Shown piece by piece: positions 17,733 to 27,700 of a DNA stretch of 64,000 nt. The DNA lies in the NCBI GenBank assembly GCA_937928085.1, contig CALFVU010000007.1:1-64000 (forward strand), given 5' to 3'. Below the pieces are notes generated by a model. The model searched no databases. It was not told the origin of the DNA and saw only the letters and a program-made list of their open reading frames with translations. The stretch comes from an uncultured bacterium (GTDB lineage Bacteria > Spirochaetota > Leptospiria > Leptospirales > Leptonemataceae). The stretch's first letter is position 1, and every line of letters begins with the position of its first letter. Made by a program: the position numbers and the translations under genes.

Positions 17733-18593
17733 ATGCCTTTGAAAATTCTATACAGAACCCTTCTTTTGGGTTCTGTGTTATTGCTTTTTTTATGTAAAGA
17801 AAACAAAACAAATCAAGAAATTCTTTTGTTAACTCTTTCTGGAGATTCTTTGTCTGTAGAAAATTCAAATCAAACTTGTCCAAAAAACGTATGGAATTTT
17901 TCTAATGTTTTTCTTGCAAACAAAATAACCGAAGCACCAGGTGCAACGGGAATAGGATTTAAAGATCCATCTAAAGCCATTAATGGAATATGTGGAGCCG
18001 GAAAACTCTCTGGTTCTTTAGATGTATATAGCTTACAATCAAGTCCATCTTCTACACATTGTATTTCCAATGAAAAATGCATTGTTTTAGAATGGGATAA
18101 TAAAAAAGTTAAAAATGCAGATGGTATTGATTTTGTCGTATTCGAAAATCCTTTTTGTTTAGGAGGAGAAGCAAATTGTGAATATTCTCGATTTATGGAA
18201 CCTATAATTGTAGAAGTGAGTATAGACAGAACAAATTGGTGTGGATGGAATCCTGAGTACCTAGGTGGAACCAACGAAAGTGATAAAAAAAACCCAAATA
18301 ATTGGTTGAGATTTGCAGGTGTTGAACCTGTTTTATTTCATCAAGAAAACTGGATTTATTCCGAAAATGATATTTTTGACAAAACAAAAGCTGGTGGAGA
18401 TGGTTTTGATTTAAGTGACCCAAATTTTGGTAATGATTGTAATTCTTCGATCAAAACACAGATTCAAAATGATGGGTTTATTTTTCTGAGACTAACAAGT
18501 GCAATATCACGTGGATTTTCTTATCCTAATGATTCTTTTGATCAAACTGCAGATATAGATGGAGTTGTTGCTAAAAGTGTAGAAAACAGATAA
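17733..18593 (+). CDS. LIC_13355-family-like surface lipoprotein
   Basis: 286 residues from ATG 17733, two bases after the previous stop; an upstream TTG at 17700 would overlap the prior gene and spoil the signal. Lipoprotein signal MPLKILYRTLLLGSVLLLFLC (Cys21). The central motif NADGIDFVVFENPF and later WCGWNPEYLGG, GGDGFDLSD and DFN-like turns match what I recall of the leptospiral LIC_13355 lipoproteins and of related cell-surface proteins that neighbour B12 uptake genes in other phyla. Several Cys pairs suggest disulfides. It probably sits on the outer membrane and binds ligand. The family name is from memory, not a search. Confidence 0.7.
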   Translation: MPLKILYRTLLLGSVLLLFLCKENKTNQEILLLTLSGDSLSVENSNQTCPKNVWNFSNVFLANKITEAPGATGIGFKDPSKAINGICGAGKLSGSLDVYSLQSSPSSTHCISNEKCIVLEWDNKKVKNADGIDFVVFENPFCLGGEANCEYSRFMEPIIVEVSIDRTNWCGWNPEYLGGTNESDKKNPNNWLRFAGVEPVLFHQENWIYSENDIFDKTKAGGDGFDLSDPNFGNDCNSSIKTQIQNDGFIFLRLTSAISRGFSYPNDSFDQTADIDGVVAKSVENR

Positions 18594-18641
18594 TAGAAAA
18601 AAAGTTGATAATCACACTATGTTAATTTATTAAAAATTTCT

Positions 18642-19097
18642 ATGAAAATAAAAAAAATCATTCCATCCATTATAGCTTTTCTTTACGTTACTAGTTTCTA
18701 TCTCAATTGCAAAAAACAAGAACTAACTGTTGTTAAAGACATTAATGTAGAATTTACAATCAAAACACAAGAAAAAAACGAGACTTTTCATTTAATAATT
18801 GACAAACCTAAATCTGTTCTAGATATTATGGATCAATTAAAAAGTGAAAATAAAATTAATTTCGAAACAAAAGATTATAATCATTTAGCTTTCGTAGTTT
18901 CGATCAACAATATAAAAAACCAAGGGAACGGAAAAGACAAAAAAAATTGGATTTATTCTGTAAATGGAAAACTTGTACCTATGAGTGCAAATCAATATAT
19001 AATAAAAGAAAATTCTAAAATTCAATGGTGTTTTTTGGTATGGGAAGACAGAAAGCAATGTGGAGAAGAAATCCAAAATTTAAATCATAAACTATAA
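18642..19097 (+). CDS. DUF4430 (transcobalamin C-terminal-like) lipoprotein
   Basis: 151 residues. Signal MKIKKIIPSIIAFLYVTSFYLNC (Cys23). The mature domain of about 110 residues has the DUF4430 pattern: a short Ser/Leu helix (SVLDIMDQLKSENKI), then WIYSVNGKLVPMSANQYIIK (Trp103, Asn-Gly) and KIQWCFLVWEDRKQC. In eukaryotic transcobalamin the related C-terminal domain closes over the corrin ring. Here it follows a cobalamin riboswitch and two other lipoproteins, so a role as a cobalamin-binding surface or periplasmic protein is a strong contextual inference. Two Cys (130, 140) may form a disulfide. Confidence 0.78.
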   Translation: MKIKKIIPSIIAFLYVTSFYLNCKKQELTVVKDINVEFTIKTQEKNETFHLIIDKPKSVLDIMDQLKSENKINFETKDYNHLAFVVSINNIKNQGNGKDKKNWIYSVNGKLVPMSANQYIIKENSKIQWCFLVWEDRKQCGEEIQNLNHKL

Positions 19098-19112
19098 AAG
19101 GAGTAAAATTTT

Positions 19113-19667
19113 ATGAATTCATTAAAAGAAATTTTTATTTTAATTTTTTTTATCCTAATTGGAATTAGTTCAAGGCTTATCGAACATTTACCTAATTTTA
19201 CACCAATAGTAGGTATTGCATTATTTGTCTCGTATCGATGGAATCCAAAATATAGTATTGTTTTTGTTCTTATTACAATGCTTATAAGTGATTTGATTAT
19301 TGGCTATGATTCTATCCCAATGAGAATTTTAGTTTACTCATCACTAGCTATTCCATCAATACTTGGATTTTTTATTCGAAATTCAAAAACAAGAAAAAGC
19401 AAATATCTATATATATTTGGATTCAGTTTATCTTCGAGTATCTTTTTTTACTTAATAACAAATTTTGGAGTTTGGTTATGGAGTGGTATGTATGAACATA
19501 CATTTGAAGGATTAGTCGTTTGTTATACAATGGCAATTCCTTTTTTTAAAAATTCTTTAATGGGTGATATATTTTCATCTTTTTTGATATTTGGAATTTC
19601 TGATGTGATTCATTTGTATTCACTACTTAAATTGAAAAATATAGAACATATTTCAGTAGTAAAATAA
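19113..19667 (+). CDS. DUF6580-like membrane protein, candidate corrinoid transporter S component
   Basis: 184 residues, five or six membrane spans. AAAGGAG precedes the ATG. Conserved-looking text: HLPNFTPIVGIALF (residues 26-38), ITMLISDLIIGY (54-65), ITNFGVW (115-121) and VVCYTMAIPFFKNSLMGD (135-152) with Cys137. This pattern is that of DUF6580, whose size and topology resemble ECF transporter S components. Solitary S components such as BtuM carry cobalamin, and BtuM uses a Cys as a cobalt ligand. Being last in a riboswitch-led operon, it is the best candidate for the inner-membrane step. The BtuM analogy is inference. Confidence 0.65.
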   Translation: MNSLKEIFILIFFILIGISSRLIEHLPNFTPIVGIALFVSYRWNPKYSIVFVLITMLISDLIIGYDSIPMRILVYSSLAIPSILGFFIRNSKTRKSKYLYIFGFSLSSSIFFYLITNFGVWLWSGMYEHTFEGLVVCYTMAIPFFKNSLMGDIFSSFLIFGISDVIHLYSLLKLKNIEHISVVK

Positions 19668-19675
19668 ATATAAAA

Positions 19676-19706
19676 CCGGGATAAAAACTTCACTTGTTTA
19701 TCCCGG
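19676..19706 (-). terminator. Rho-independent terminator between converging operons
   Basis: CCGGGATAAA (19676-19685) pairs with TTTATCCCGG (19697-19706) around an 11-base loop. On the minus strand the hairpin is followed by TTTTATATTTATTTTA, a good U-rich tail, so it mainly ends cysK. It may also stop the B12 operon on the plus strand. Confidence 0.82.
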
Positions 19707-19715
19707 CTTGCATTC

Positions 19716-20705
19716 TTAAAGTAAGCTTCCTGCTTTTGCTGTCTCAAGTTCTGCAAACATACCTTCAAATAATACAGACGATAAATATCTTTCTGCTGCG
19801 TCTGGAAAAATTACAACAATTAATTTTCCTTCATTTTCTGGTTTTTGCGCTTGCCTGAGTGCTGCGACCATTGCTGCACCACAAGAGATACCGCATAAAA
19901 TGCCTTCTTCTTTTGCTAACCGTCTCGCCATTTCTATAGCTTCTTCGTTAGAAACAGTTTCTACTTCATCTACTAAAGATAAATCTAAAGTTTTTGGAAC
20001 AAATCCTGCACCAATTCCTTGAATTTTATGTGGTCCGGGTGTTGGAGTTTCTCCTCGTAAAGTTTGGGTAATTACCGGTGAATGGATTGGTTCTACCGCA
20101 ACAGATTTGATTTTTTTTCCTTTTGTATGTTTAATAAACCTACTCACTCCGGTTATTGTTCCACCTGTTCCAACACCAGAAACTAGAATATCAATATTGC
20201 CTTCTGTATCATTCCAAATTTCAGGTCCAGTTGTAGTTTCGTGTATATATGGATTTGCAGGATTTTCAAACTGTTGAGGCATAAAATATTTCGAAGGATC
20301 ACTATTTACAATTTCTTGAGCTTTTTCTATAGCTCCTCTCATACCTTTTGAAGCTTCGGTTAAAACCAGATTAGCACCTAAAATTTTGAGTGTTTTTCGT
20401 CGTTCTAAAGACATACTTTCTGGCATAGTTAAAGTAAGCTTATAACCTCTAGCAGCAGCTACAAAAGCTAGTGCAATGCCAGTATTTCCAGATGTAGGTT
20501 CAACAATTTCCATTCCTTCTTTTAAGATTCCTCTTTTTTCTGCATCCCAAATCATGCTCGCACCAATTCTACATTTTACTGAGTAAGCTGGATTTCTACC
20601 CTCAATTTTAGCTACAACAGTTGCATAGGATCCTTTAGTAATTTTATTAATTTTTACCAAAGGTGTATTACCGATAGAAAACGAATTATCTTCGAATATC
20701 CTCAT
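19716..20705 (-). CDS. cysK: Cysteine synthase (O-acetylserine sulfhydrylase)
   Basis: A 329-residue PLP enzyme that makes cysteine from O-acetylserine and sulfide. [11 protein letters not shown] holds the PLP Lys44. [16 protein letters not shown] is the Asn loop and [11 protein letters not shown] binds the PLP phosphate. GIGAGFVP and GISCGAA complete the pattern. AAAGGAG lies eight bases before the ATG. It stands alone, ending on a shared terminator with the B12 operon. Confidence 0.96.
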   Translation of the reverse strand: MRIFEDNSFSIGNTPLVKINKITKGSYATVVAKIEGRNPAYSVKCRIGASMIWDAEKRGILKEGMEIVEPTSGNTGIALAFVAAARGYKLTLTMPESMSLERRKTLKILGANLVLTEASKGMRGAIEKAQEIVNSDPSKYFMPQQFENPANPYIHETTTGPEIWNDTEGNIDILVSGVGTGGTITGVSRFIKHTKGKKIKSVAVEPIHSPVITQTLRGETPTPGPHKIQGIGAGFVPKTLDLSLVDEVETVSNEEAIEMARRLAKEEGILCGISCGAAMVAALRQAQKPENEGKLIVVIFPDAAERYLSSVLFEGMFAELETAKAGSLL

Positions 20706-20815
20706 AAAATCTCCTTTTTATTGTTTTAAGAATAATTTAAATAGGAATAGTATGAATGGCAAGCTTTTTTCATTTCTTTATAATGAAATAAAAATTGTCA
20801 ACAAAGTTTTAATTG

Positions 20816-20846
20816 TTGACATCTTAAATTATTAAAAATTTAATAT
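20816..20846 (+). promoter_or_regulatory. Probable promoter of mdh
   Basis: A perfect TTGACA (20816-20821) is followed by TAATAT (20841-20846) after 19 bases, a little longer than ideal. It lies 39 bases before the chosen mdh start. Another TTGACA-like motif faces cysK in the same gap. Confidence 0.45.
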
Positions 20847-20866
20847 AAAATACTTAATAAACTTAA

Positions 20867-21835
<969 letters not shown>

Positions 21836-21837
21836 GA

Positions 21838-21863
21838 AAAAGCGGTTTTAAGGCCGCTTTTCT
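21838..21863 (+). terminator. Rho-independent terminator of mdh
   Basis: AAAAGCGG (21838-21845) pairs with CCGCTTTT (21854-21861) around an 8-base loop. The U-rich end is part of the stem. It overlaps the last codons of the converging membrane-protein gene, so it may serve both directions. Confidence 0.8.
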
Positions 21864-22444
21864 GAATGTTTTTGATGATTTTCCTTATAATATTGTTTAT
21901 GCTCAGAAAATTCTTTGATTAACTGTTTTCGAAAAAAGGGTGCATCCATTTCGTACACAATTTTTCCACCCAAATAACCAGTCCATAAAACTAATGGAAC
22001 ATTTACAAAAAAATATACAATAAACAAAAAGATTCTTGCAATTTTATAAAAAGAAAACTTATTTAAAGATAATACAGATAAAACTAGAGTAACTATTAAA
22101 GAAATAAAAAAACTTTCTGCTATAGTTTCATGTTGTTCGATAGATTGTTTTAAAAAAGGGCTATGTTCTAGTAATTCATGTTCTATATCTCCAGAAAATA
22201 AAGCTAAATACGAAAAGAATAAATTTAAAATATTTAAAATGATAATAACACTCCATAATGATTTTTCATTTTCTTGTAATTGAAATTTTTTAATCAAAAA
22301 TAAAACTCCAATGCTAATAAAAGGAATTAATAACGTTAATACTATAGGAAAATGTACCAAAAAAGGATGGATTGGAAATTCTGAAGGTATCGTATTCAGT
22401 TGTATTCCCGAAGAATGAAGTTGTATAAAATAAAAAAATTTCAT
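21848..22444 (-). CDS. DUF2231-like membrane protein
   Basis: 198 residues with four predicted membrane helices. PSEFPIHPFLVHFPIVLTLL near residue 20 and a late WTGYLGGKIVYE are the DUF2231 signature. The His residues in the helices (HPFLVHF, EHETIAE-like region) suggest haem or metal binding, as proposed for some members. A short His-rich, charged tail ends the protein. Function unknown. It converges on mdh, and its stop lies within the mdh terminator. Confidence 0.7.
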   Translation of the reverse strand: MKFFYFIQLHSSGIQLNTIPSEFPIHPFLVHFPIVLTLLIPFISIGVLFLIKKFQLQENEKSLWSVIIILNILNLFFSYLALFSGDIEHELLEHSPFLKQSIEQHETIAESFFISLIVTLVLSVLSLNKFSFYKIARIFLFIVYFFVNVPLVLWTGYLGGKIVYEMDAPFFRKQLIKEFSEHKQYYKENHQKHSEKRP

Positions 22445-22515
22445 AATACCAATAAATTTAAAAAAAAAGCAGTTTGCAACCGTTTTTTTAATATATTAAA
22501 ATTTGAATTCAAAAG

Positions 22516-23496
22516 TTATCTTAAACGAATTCTTGGATCCACTAATGCATAAGAAATATCTGTTAGGATATTTCCGATCATATAAAGTATAGCACCTAAA
22601 TATACCATACTTCGAATTACAGGAAAATCTTGTGATATTACAGCAATATACATCATATTACCCATTCCGGGTATTCCAAAAAATTGTTCTAATAATAAAG
22701 ATCCAGTGATTAAAAAAGGAAGGCTCATTACAACGGTAGTCAAAATAGGAATAGAGGCACTTTTCAGAATATAAAAAACTAATACATACCACTCTGGAGC
22801 TCCTCTTAATTTTACAGCTTTTACATTCAATGAATATTTTTGATCAATAAGAACTGCCCTATAAAATCTGATTTGACCACCAATACTACTAATAACCGCA
22901 ACCACAATAGCCGGCAAAGGATTTCCATAAATAGGAACAATTCGCAAATATTCACCAAAAATCCAACCCGCAAAAAGCAGATAAACTGGTAATGAAATAC
23001 TCATAGTTAAAACAGCTAAAAATGTGATTGTCTTATCAACCCAGTTTTTTGCAATAATAGTAATAAGAGAAATAACAATGCTGATAAAAATAGAAATAAT
23101 AAAAGAAGGAAACATCACACTTAATGAAGGGTAAATTCTATCTTTCATTTGTTCTAAGATATCTCTTTGATTTTTGTCTCTCCCCAAATTCAAAGTAAGT
23201 AAATCATAAATTCCTAAAAAAAATCTAGAATAAAAAATGCTTTTTTCAGCAAATTCTGGATAAATTCTTCCGTCTGCTCGGGGAGTAGTAGAATGATATG
23301 GTAAATTTAAAAAATATGGTAAATGATATTCATTAGCTCTTACCCAATCTTGTAATACTGGTAAAGGAGCTTGTGGTAAGTGCACTTTTGCAATTGCTAT
23401 TGGATCTCGCATATGAAATAAAATAAACGTAACAAAATACACACCTATAGCAATTGGAACAGTATAGAAAATTCTTCTAATAATATAAATAAACAT
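22516..23496 (-). CDS. Solitary OppB/DppB-type ABC transporter permease
   Basis: 326 residues with six predicted helices. The opening MFIYIIRRIFYTVPIAIGVY is that of the first permease of peptide/nickel ABC importers. VKLRGAPEWYVLVFYILKSA corresponds to the EAA loop that docks on the ATPase, and the end has ILTDISYALVDPRIRL. A long periplasmic loop after helix 1 (residues 30-105) is usual for the type. No second permease, ATPase or binding protein is adjacent on either side, so the rest of the transporter must be elsewhere. Substrate unknown. Confidence 0.88.
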   Translation of the reverse strand: MFIYIIRRIFYTVPIAIGVYFVTFILFHMRDPIAIAKVHLPQAPLPVLQDWVRANEYHLPYFLNLPYHSTTPRADGRIYPEFAEKSIFYSRFFLGIYDLLTLNLGRDKNQRDILEQMKDRIYPSLSVMFPSFIISIFISIVISLITIIAKNWVDKTITFLAVLTMSISLPVYLLFAGWIFGEYLRIVPIYGNPLPAIVVAVISSIGGQIRFYRAVLIDQKYSLNVKAVKLRGAPEWYVLVFYILKSASIPILTTVVMSLPFLITGSLLLEQFFGIPGMGNMMYIAVISQDFPVIRSMVYLGAILYMIGNILTDISYALVDPRIRLR

Positions 23497-23568
23497 ACGT
23501 AATTTTTTTTATATCTTTATATCTTAGAAAAGCATTTTTTGCTAACAGTTTAATTTACTAAATAAATT

Positions 23569-25008
23569 TTAAGCTTTCTCTGTTAAAGAACTGAAAGTTT
23601 GATTCTTTCCATTTTTTTTTGCAGTTAATAAAAATTGATCCGCTATTTTGAATAATTCCTTTGGATTAGTAGAATCATCTGGAAAAATAGATACACCAAT
23701 ACTAATACCAATAAAAATTTGAATTTTAGATTGATTCAATTCTATGTTTAAAAATTGAATTTCTTTTTTTAATTCTTCTATAAAAAGCACTATTTCTTCT
23801 TTTTTTCTAAATTTTTTTATGATTATAAATTCATCTCCTCCATATCGAAAAGCATAATCTTTATTTTGATCTATTTTTTTAAGAATTACTTCTGCTACGT
23901 GAATTAAAACAAGATTTCCTACATCATGCCCAAAAGTATCGTTAATTGATTTAAAATTGTCTAAATCAAGAATTATTAAAGAAACGCAATTTTTATCTCG
24001 TTGATTTTTTTGAATTATTAATTCAAAAATTTCCCAAAAATTACGAATATTAAGTAAATTTGTTAAACCATCTTTGTAAGCTATACTTTCTAATGTTCTA
24101 TAATATTTTCTTATTCCAAAAACAGACCAAACAAAAAGAATAAAAGGAAATAACCCAACAAAGGTTATCAGTAAAAAATTCTTAACTAAAATGTTTTTAT
24201 AATTCTCAATAAACTGCATTAAAAAATTGTCATGTTCTTCATAAAAATTTAATAATATATGAATTCGATCTGAATATATTTTATAAAGTGTATCGATATC
24301 TAGATTCAGATTTCCTTCCCGAATATTTTGAATCTCTTCACTTACTTTGATCTTTGCAATTTTATCTTTGAATTGATAATGAGATATATTTAGAAGACCA
24401 ACTATATATACATTTTGTAATTCAATTGATTCTAAAATTTCTTTGTAAATTTTTTTATTAAAATTTGTTTCTTTTTTTAATAATAGATTTAGGAGCATTT
24501 CTTTATTTGCGTTTTCCAAAACAATTAAAAAAATCAATTTTGATAATAAAAAACGATAAATTTCCACATCATTAATTTTATAGTTATAATATATTTTTGT
24601 CCCTTTAATAATTGTATCAATAACAGATGCATATGTTTGATAAATCGTATATAAATCTTTATTATCTTTTTCTAGATTTTTTGTTATGATTTGAAGTTGA
24701 TTTATTTCTTCAGAAGAGAATATATTATGATAATCTTTTTGTTCATATAAAATCATTTGGGTTTGATTATGATTGTAATTTTTGTTTAATATATATCCTT
24801 TTATAATATTTTCCCTATCTTTTTGTAACAATACGATTTTAGCAAGTCTTACATTGAGATCTCTTACTGAAGTTTCTATTCGATTTATTTCTATCAATGG
24901 CTTTATTGCAAAAAAATAATACAAAATATTTGCATATATAAATAAAATGATTAAAGGAGAAAATAATACCACAGCAATTTTTATTCTTTCATTTTTCTTA
25001 ACTTTCAT
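23569..25008 (-). CDS. Membrane-bound diguanylate cyclase
   Basis: 479 residues. One helix near 10-32, an extracytoplasmic helical sensor region of about 240 residues, a second helix near 272-298, then a GGDEF domain. RYGGDEFIIIKK (motif at about 389-393) and DLDNFKSINDTFGHDVGN show an active-site pattern for making c-di-GMP from two GTP. The place of the RxxD inhibitory site reads QNKD, so product feedback through the usual site is probably absent. The ligand of the sensor region is unknown. Faces away from the outer-membrane protein gene at 25141. Confidence 0.9.
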   Translation of the reverse strand: MKVKKNERIKIAVVLFSPLIILFIYANILYYFFAIKPLIEINRIETSVRDLNVRLAKIVLLQKDRENIIKGYILNKNYNHNQTQMILYEQKDYHNIFSSEEINQLQIITKNLEKDNKDLYTIYQTYASVIDTIIKGTKIYYNYKINDVEIYRFLLSKLIFLIVLENANKEMLLNLLLKKETNFNKKIYKEILESIELQNVYIVGLLNISHYQFKDKIAKIKVSEEIQNIREGNLNLDIDTLYKIYSDRIHILLNFYEEHDNFLMQFIENYKNILVKNFLLITFVGLFPFILFVWSVFGIRKYYRTLESIAYKDGLTNLLNIRNFWEIFELIIQKNQRDKNCVSLIILDLDNFKSINDTFGHDVGNLVLIHVAEVILKKIDQNKDYAFRYGGDEFIIIKKFRKKEEIVLFIEELKKEIQFLNIELNQSKIQIFIGISIGVSIFPDDSTNPKELFKIADQFLLTAKKNGKNQTFSSLTEKA

Positions 25009-25140
25009 ACAAAAAAAATGATTACTTATTATTACTATTTACTACGAATTAAGAATGTTTAATTAGTCCGTAAATAAAATTTTTTCTTGTTAAAATAATA
25101 AATCTAAAAAATTGGTATAAGCAAAAAAAAAGGAGAATTT

Positions 25141-26109
25141 ATGAAGTTTCGAAAAAAAATTTTAAGTTTTTCGTTGATTCTTTTTTCATTTGCTTTACAT
25201 TCAAATGAACTGAGACTCAATCTAGGTTTATGGCTTGGAGAATTAGAACCCGAATTACAACCAAGATTTTTCTATGACGATCTAATTGAGGGAAGAGGTA
25301 TTGGAAGATTGAATTTAGAATGGACGAATAAAACCACCTATACTTTATACCCTCTAGGAATTCAATATTTAATACCAGCAATGGGTAATCGACTAGTTTT
25401 TGGAGCTAATTTTATTGGCTTCTATCCGGAATACAAATACAATGGTATTAGTTTTAATCCTATTTATGTTAGTATCGTTGAATTAAAAAACTTTGGAATC
25501 AACGATATAGAAGGAGAAATAGGTTACCAAGCTTCTAGTGGAAGTGTTATATTTACCCCTAAAATTGGTTCTAGATTTCATCGTCAAACTTTTGAATATA
25601 ACGAATTAACGATTGGTGAATTAATTGGTTTTTCTTTTGGAGATAACCAATTCAAAGCCAATGCGTTAGGAACTTATTTTGGTATTGATTTACAATTTCG
25701 ATTGCAAAATAATCTTTCTTTAGTAGGTGAATATCTAAACACTGCTTTTTTTCCAGGATTTAGCGGTAATATGGAATACAAAAATTCGTCAATTTATTTA
25801 GGAGATAATAGTTTTAAATTATCGATAACCAATCAATCATCCTCTTACGAAGTGAAAATTGAACGTTTTAAAGTTGGTATGTTATACGATATCAATGCAA
25901 CAAATCATATTGAATTCGGAATTCGCACGGAAATTCAAAAACATTCTTATCCAGGATATTTTAATTTACCAGTTGTTATCTCTAACACAGGAGCAAATAT
26001 TGCTTTAGACACTTTATTCGAAATCATAACCGATTATATTTTTTGGCAACAAGAGCAAGAACAAAAGAAAGGTTTGTTGTATTTTGCGTTTCGGTTTGAT
26101 TTAAAATAA
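25141..26109 (+). CDS. Putative outer-membrane beta-barrel protein
   Basis: 322 residues. MKFRKKILSFSLILFSFALHS is a cleavable signal peptide. The remainder alternates hydrophobic and polar residues with many aromatic girdle positions and short turns (LGLWLGELEPE, FGANFIGFYPEYKY, KPKIGSRFH-like strands) and ends LYFAFRFDLK, a barrel-type final strand. AAAGGAG precedes the ATG, and a terminator follows. No specific porin family recognised; it resembles uncharacterised leptospiral outer-membrane proteins in style. Confidence 0.65.
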   Translation: MKFRKKILSFSLILFSFALHSNELRLNLGLWLGELEPELQPRFFYDDLIEGRGIGRLNLEWTNKTTYTLYPLGIQYLIPAMGNRLVFGANFIGFYPEYKYNGISFNPIYVSIVELKNFGINDIEGEIGYQASSGSVIFTPKIGSRFHRQTFEYNELTIGELIGFSFGDNQFKANALGTYFGIDLQFRLQNNLSLVGEYLNTAFFPGFSGNMEYKNSSIYLGDNSFKLSITNQSSSYEVKIERFKVGMLYDINATNHIEFGIRTEIQKHSYPGYFNLPVVISNTGANIALDTLFEIITDYIFWQQEQEQKKGLLYFAFRFDLK

Positions 26110-26114
26110 TTTTT

Positions 26115-26146
26115 AACAACCGGGAACATTACCCGATTGTTTTTTT
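26115..26146 (+). terminator. Rho-independent terminator
   Basis: AACAACCGGG (26115-26124) pairs, with one mismatch, with CCCGATTGTT (26132-26141), followed by a run of T to 26146. It ends the outer-membrane protein transcript. Confidence 0.75.
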
Positions 26147-26203
26147 AGATATACATAAAATTGTATTCCCGACAATTACGTTTAAAAATTCTCTTATAAC
26201 ACT

Positions 26204-27385
26204 ATGAAGCAACTCGATTTAGAATATCAAACATTAAAATCTAAGTTGATTCTTTACTTTAAAGGATATTCAATGGGATTTGCCGATATAATTCCCGGTG
26301 TGTCTGGTGGAACTATTGCTTTAATATCGGGTATTTACGAGCATCTAATTTATGCAATCTCTTCTATAAAAGTGAAAAGACTTTTTGCTTTTTTTATGTT
26401 TTTGATAACAAAACAAGAAAAATACAAAAACGAATTTTTTGGTATACCATTTACGTTTTTAATAGTCTTAGGTTCGGGTATTGCCACTGGAATTTTATCA
26501 ATGTCGAAGATCATTCCGTATTTAATGGAAGTATATCCCTTTTATACTTACTCTCTCTTTTTTGGTTTAATACTGTTCTCTATATCGATACCTTATAAAA
26601 AAATGAATCATTCTTATAAAGAATATTTTTTAATATTTTTTTTTACTTTGATAACTTTCTATATAACCGCTCTTAGTCCTTTTGAAGAATATTCAATCCA
26701 ACTAAACGTTCAAGATAAACAAAAAACAATATTTGTTGATGATTCCGGCAAATTTAAGTTTACAATAAATTACGAACAAATCGAAAATGCCCATTTAGAA
26801 ATATCTAAAAATAGAAAAGAGATTTTTAAAATAAAAGCAAAAGATATAAACCCTATATTTTTTTCTAATACCCAAAATGAATCTCTTTTATTACAGATCA
26901 GAACAAAAAAAGAAGAAGTAGAAATAAAAGGGATATTATCAAAAAAAAGTATAATTGATACAGGAATTGGAAAGTATCTGTGGATTTTTTTTGTTGCTTC
27001 TATTGCTATATGTGCTATGATTTTACCCGGAATATCTGGAGCATATATTTTAGTACTTTTTGGAGAATATCAAAATATATTAAAATCATTACATAACAAA
27101 GAATTACTAACCATAGGAATGTTCCTTTTAGGTGTAATGACTGGACTGTTATCATTTGTTCGCATATTAAAATTTCTTCTAAATAAATATCATTCATACA
27201 CGATGGCTTCCTTAACAGGCTTTTTGATCGGAAGTTTAAATAAAATTTTTCCTTTAAGATACACAAATGATCATAGTTTTGAAAATTTAGGTATCGGTAT
27301 TTTTATCGCTTTGATAGGTGGGATTTTTTTATATATTTTAGAAAAATTATCAATTAGAATAGGAGATCCAGAACCTCCTATTTAA
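26204..27385 (+). CDS. DUF368/PopT-family polyprenyl-phosphate translocase with inserted domain
   Basis: 393 residues. The family is a two-fold repeat, and both signature loops are present: GFADIIPGVSGGTIALISGI near residue 27 and AICAMILPGISGAYILVLFG near 270. Members recycle undecaprenyl phosphate across the inner membrane for wall and LPS synthesis. Between the two halves (about residues 165-245) lies a hydrophilic, beta-rich segment (NVQDKQKTIFVDDSGKFKF and on) that the family usually lacks; it would face one side of the membrane. The gene converges on the PC4-like gene with three bases between. Confidence 0.83.
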   Translation: MKQLDLEYQTLKSKLILYFKGYSMGFADIIPGVSGGTIALISGIYEHLIYAISSIKVKRLFAFFMFLITKQEKYKNEFFGIPFTFLIVLGSGIATGILSMSKIIPYLMEVYPFYTYSLFFGLILFSISIPYKKMNHSYKEYFLIFFFTLITFYITALSPFEEYSIQLNVQDKQKTIFVDDSGKFKFTINYEQIENAHLEISKNRKEIFKIKAKDINPIFFSNTQNESLLLQIRTKKEEVEIKGILSKKSIIDTGIGKYLWIFFVASIAICAMILPGISGAYILVLFGEYQNILKSLHNKELLTIGMFLLGVMTGLLSFVRILKFLLNKYHSYTMASLTGFLIGSLNKIFPLRYTNDHSFENLGIGIFIALIGGIFLYILEKLSIRIGDPEPPI

Positions 27386-27388
27386 AAA

Positions 27389-27625
27389 TTAAAATGAATT
27401 ATTTTTTTTATAATCGTTGATCACTTCTTCTACTTCGTCCAATACTTTTTTTAAATTAGAAAACACATCGAATCGTAACGCAATTCCTTTCTTTGTGGGA
27501 GACCAACTCCCTTCTTTGTCTTTATAAAAAACTCTTATATTAACTAATTTTTCTCCTTTGTATTCATCAATAGTAACTCTAATAATTTCTAATTTATTTT
27601 TCTCTATATCTCTAATAAATTTCAT
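27389..27625 (-). CDS. PC4-like (transcriptional coactivator p15 C-terminal) ssDNA-binding protein
   Basis: 78 residues, a single PC4 domain. KLEIIRVTIDEYKGEKLVNI, then RVFYKDKEGSWSPTKKGIAL, then a C-terminal helix, is the PC4 fold (a curved four-strand sheet plus helix, dimeric). Bacterial members bind single-stranded DNA and may affect transcription or repair. AAAGGAT precedes the ATG. It lies downstream of the EAL-CBS-GGDEF gene on the same strand, 75 bases away. Confidence 0.85.
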   Translation of the reverse strand: MKFIRDIEKNKLEIIRVTIDEYKGEKLVNIRVFYKDKEGSWSPTKKGIALRFDVFSNLKKVLDEVEEVINDYKKNNSF

Positions 27626-27700
27626 AGATCCTTTCTAAAATATTCAAAATTGAAGTAAATCATGAATTTATTTTATTAGGTTTACAAGAATTGAACTATA

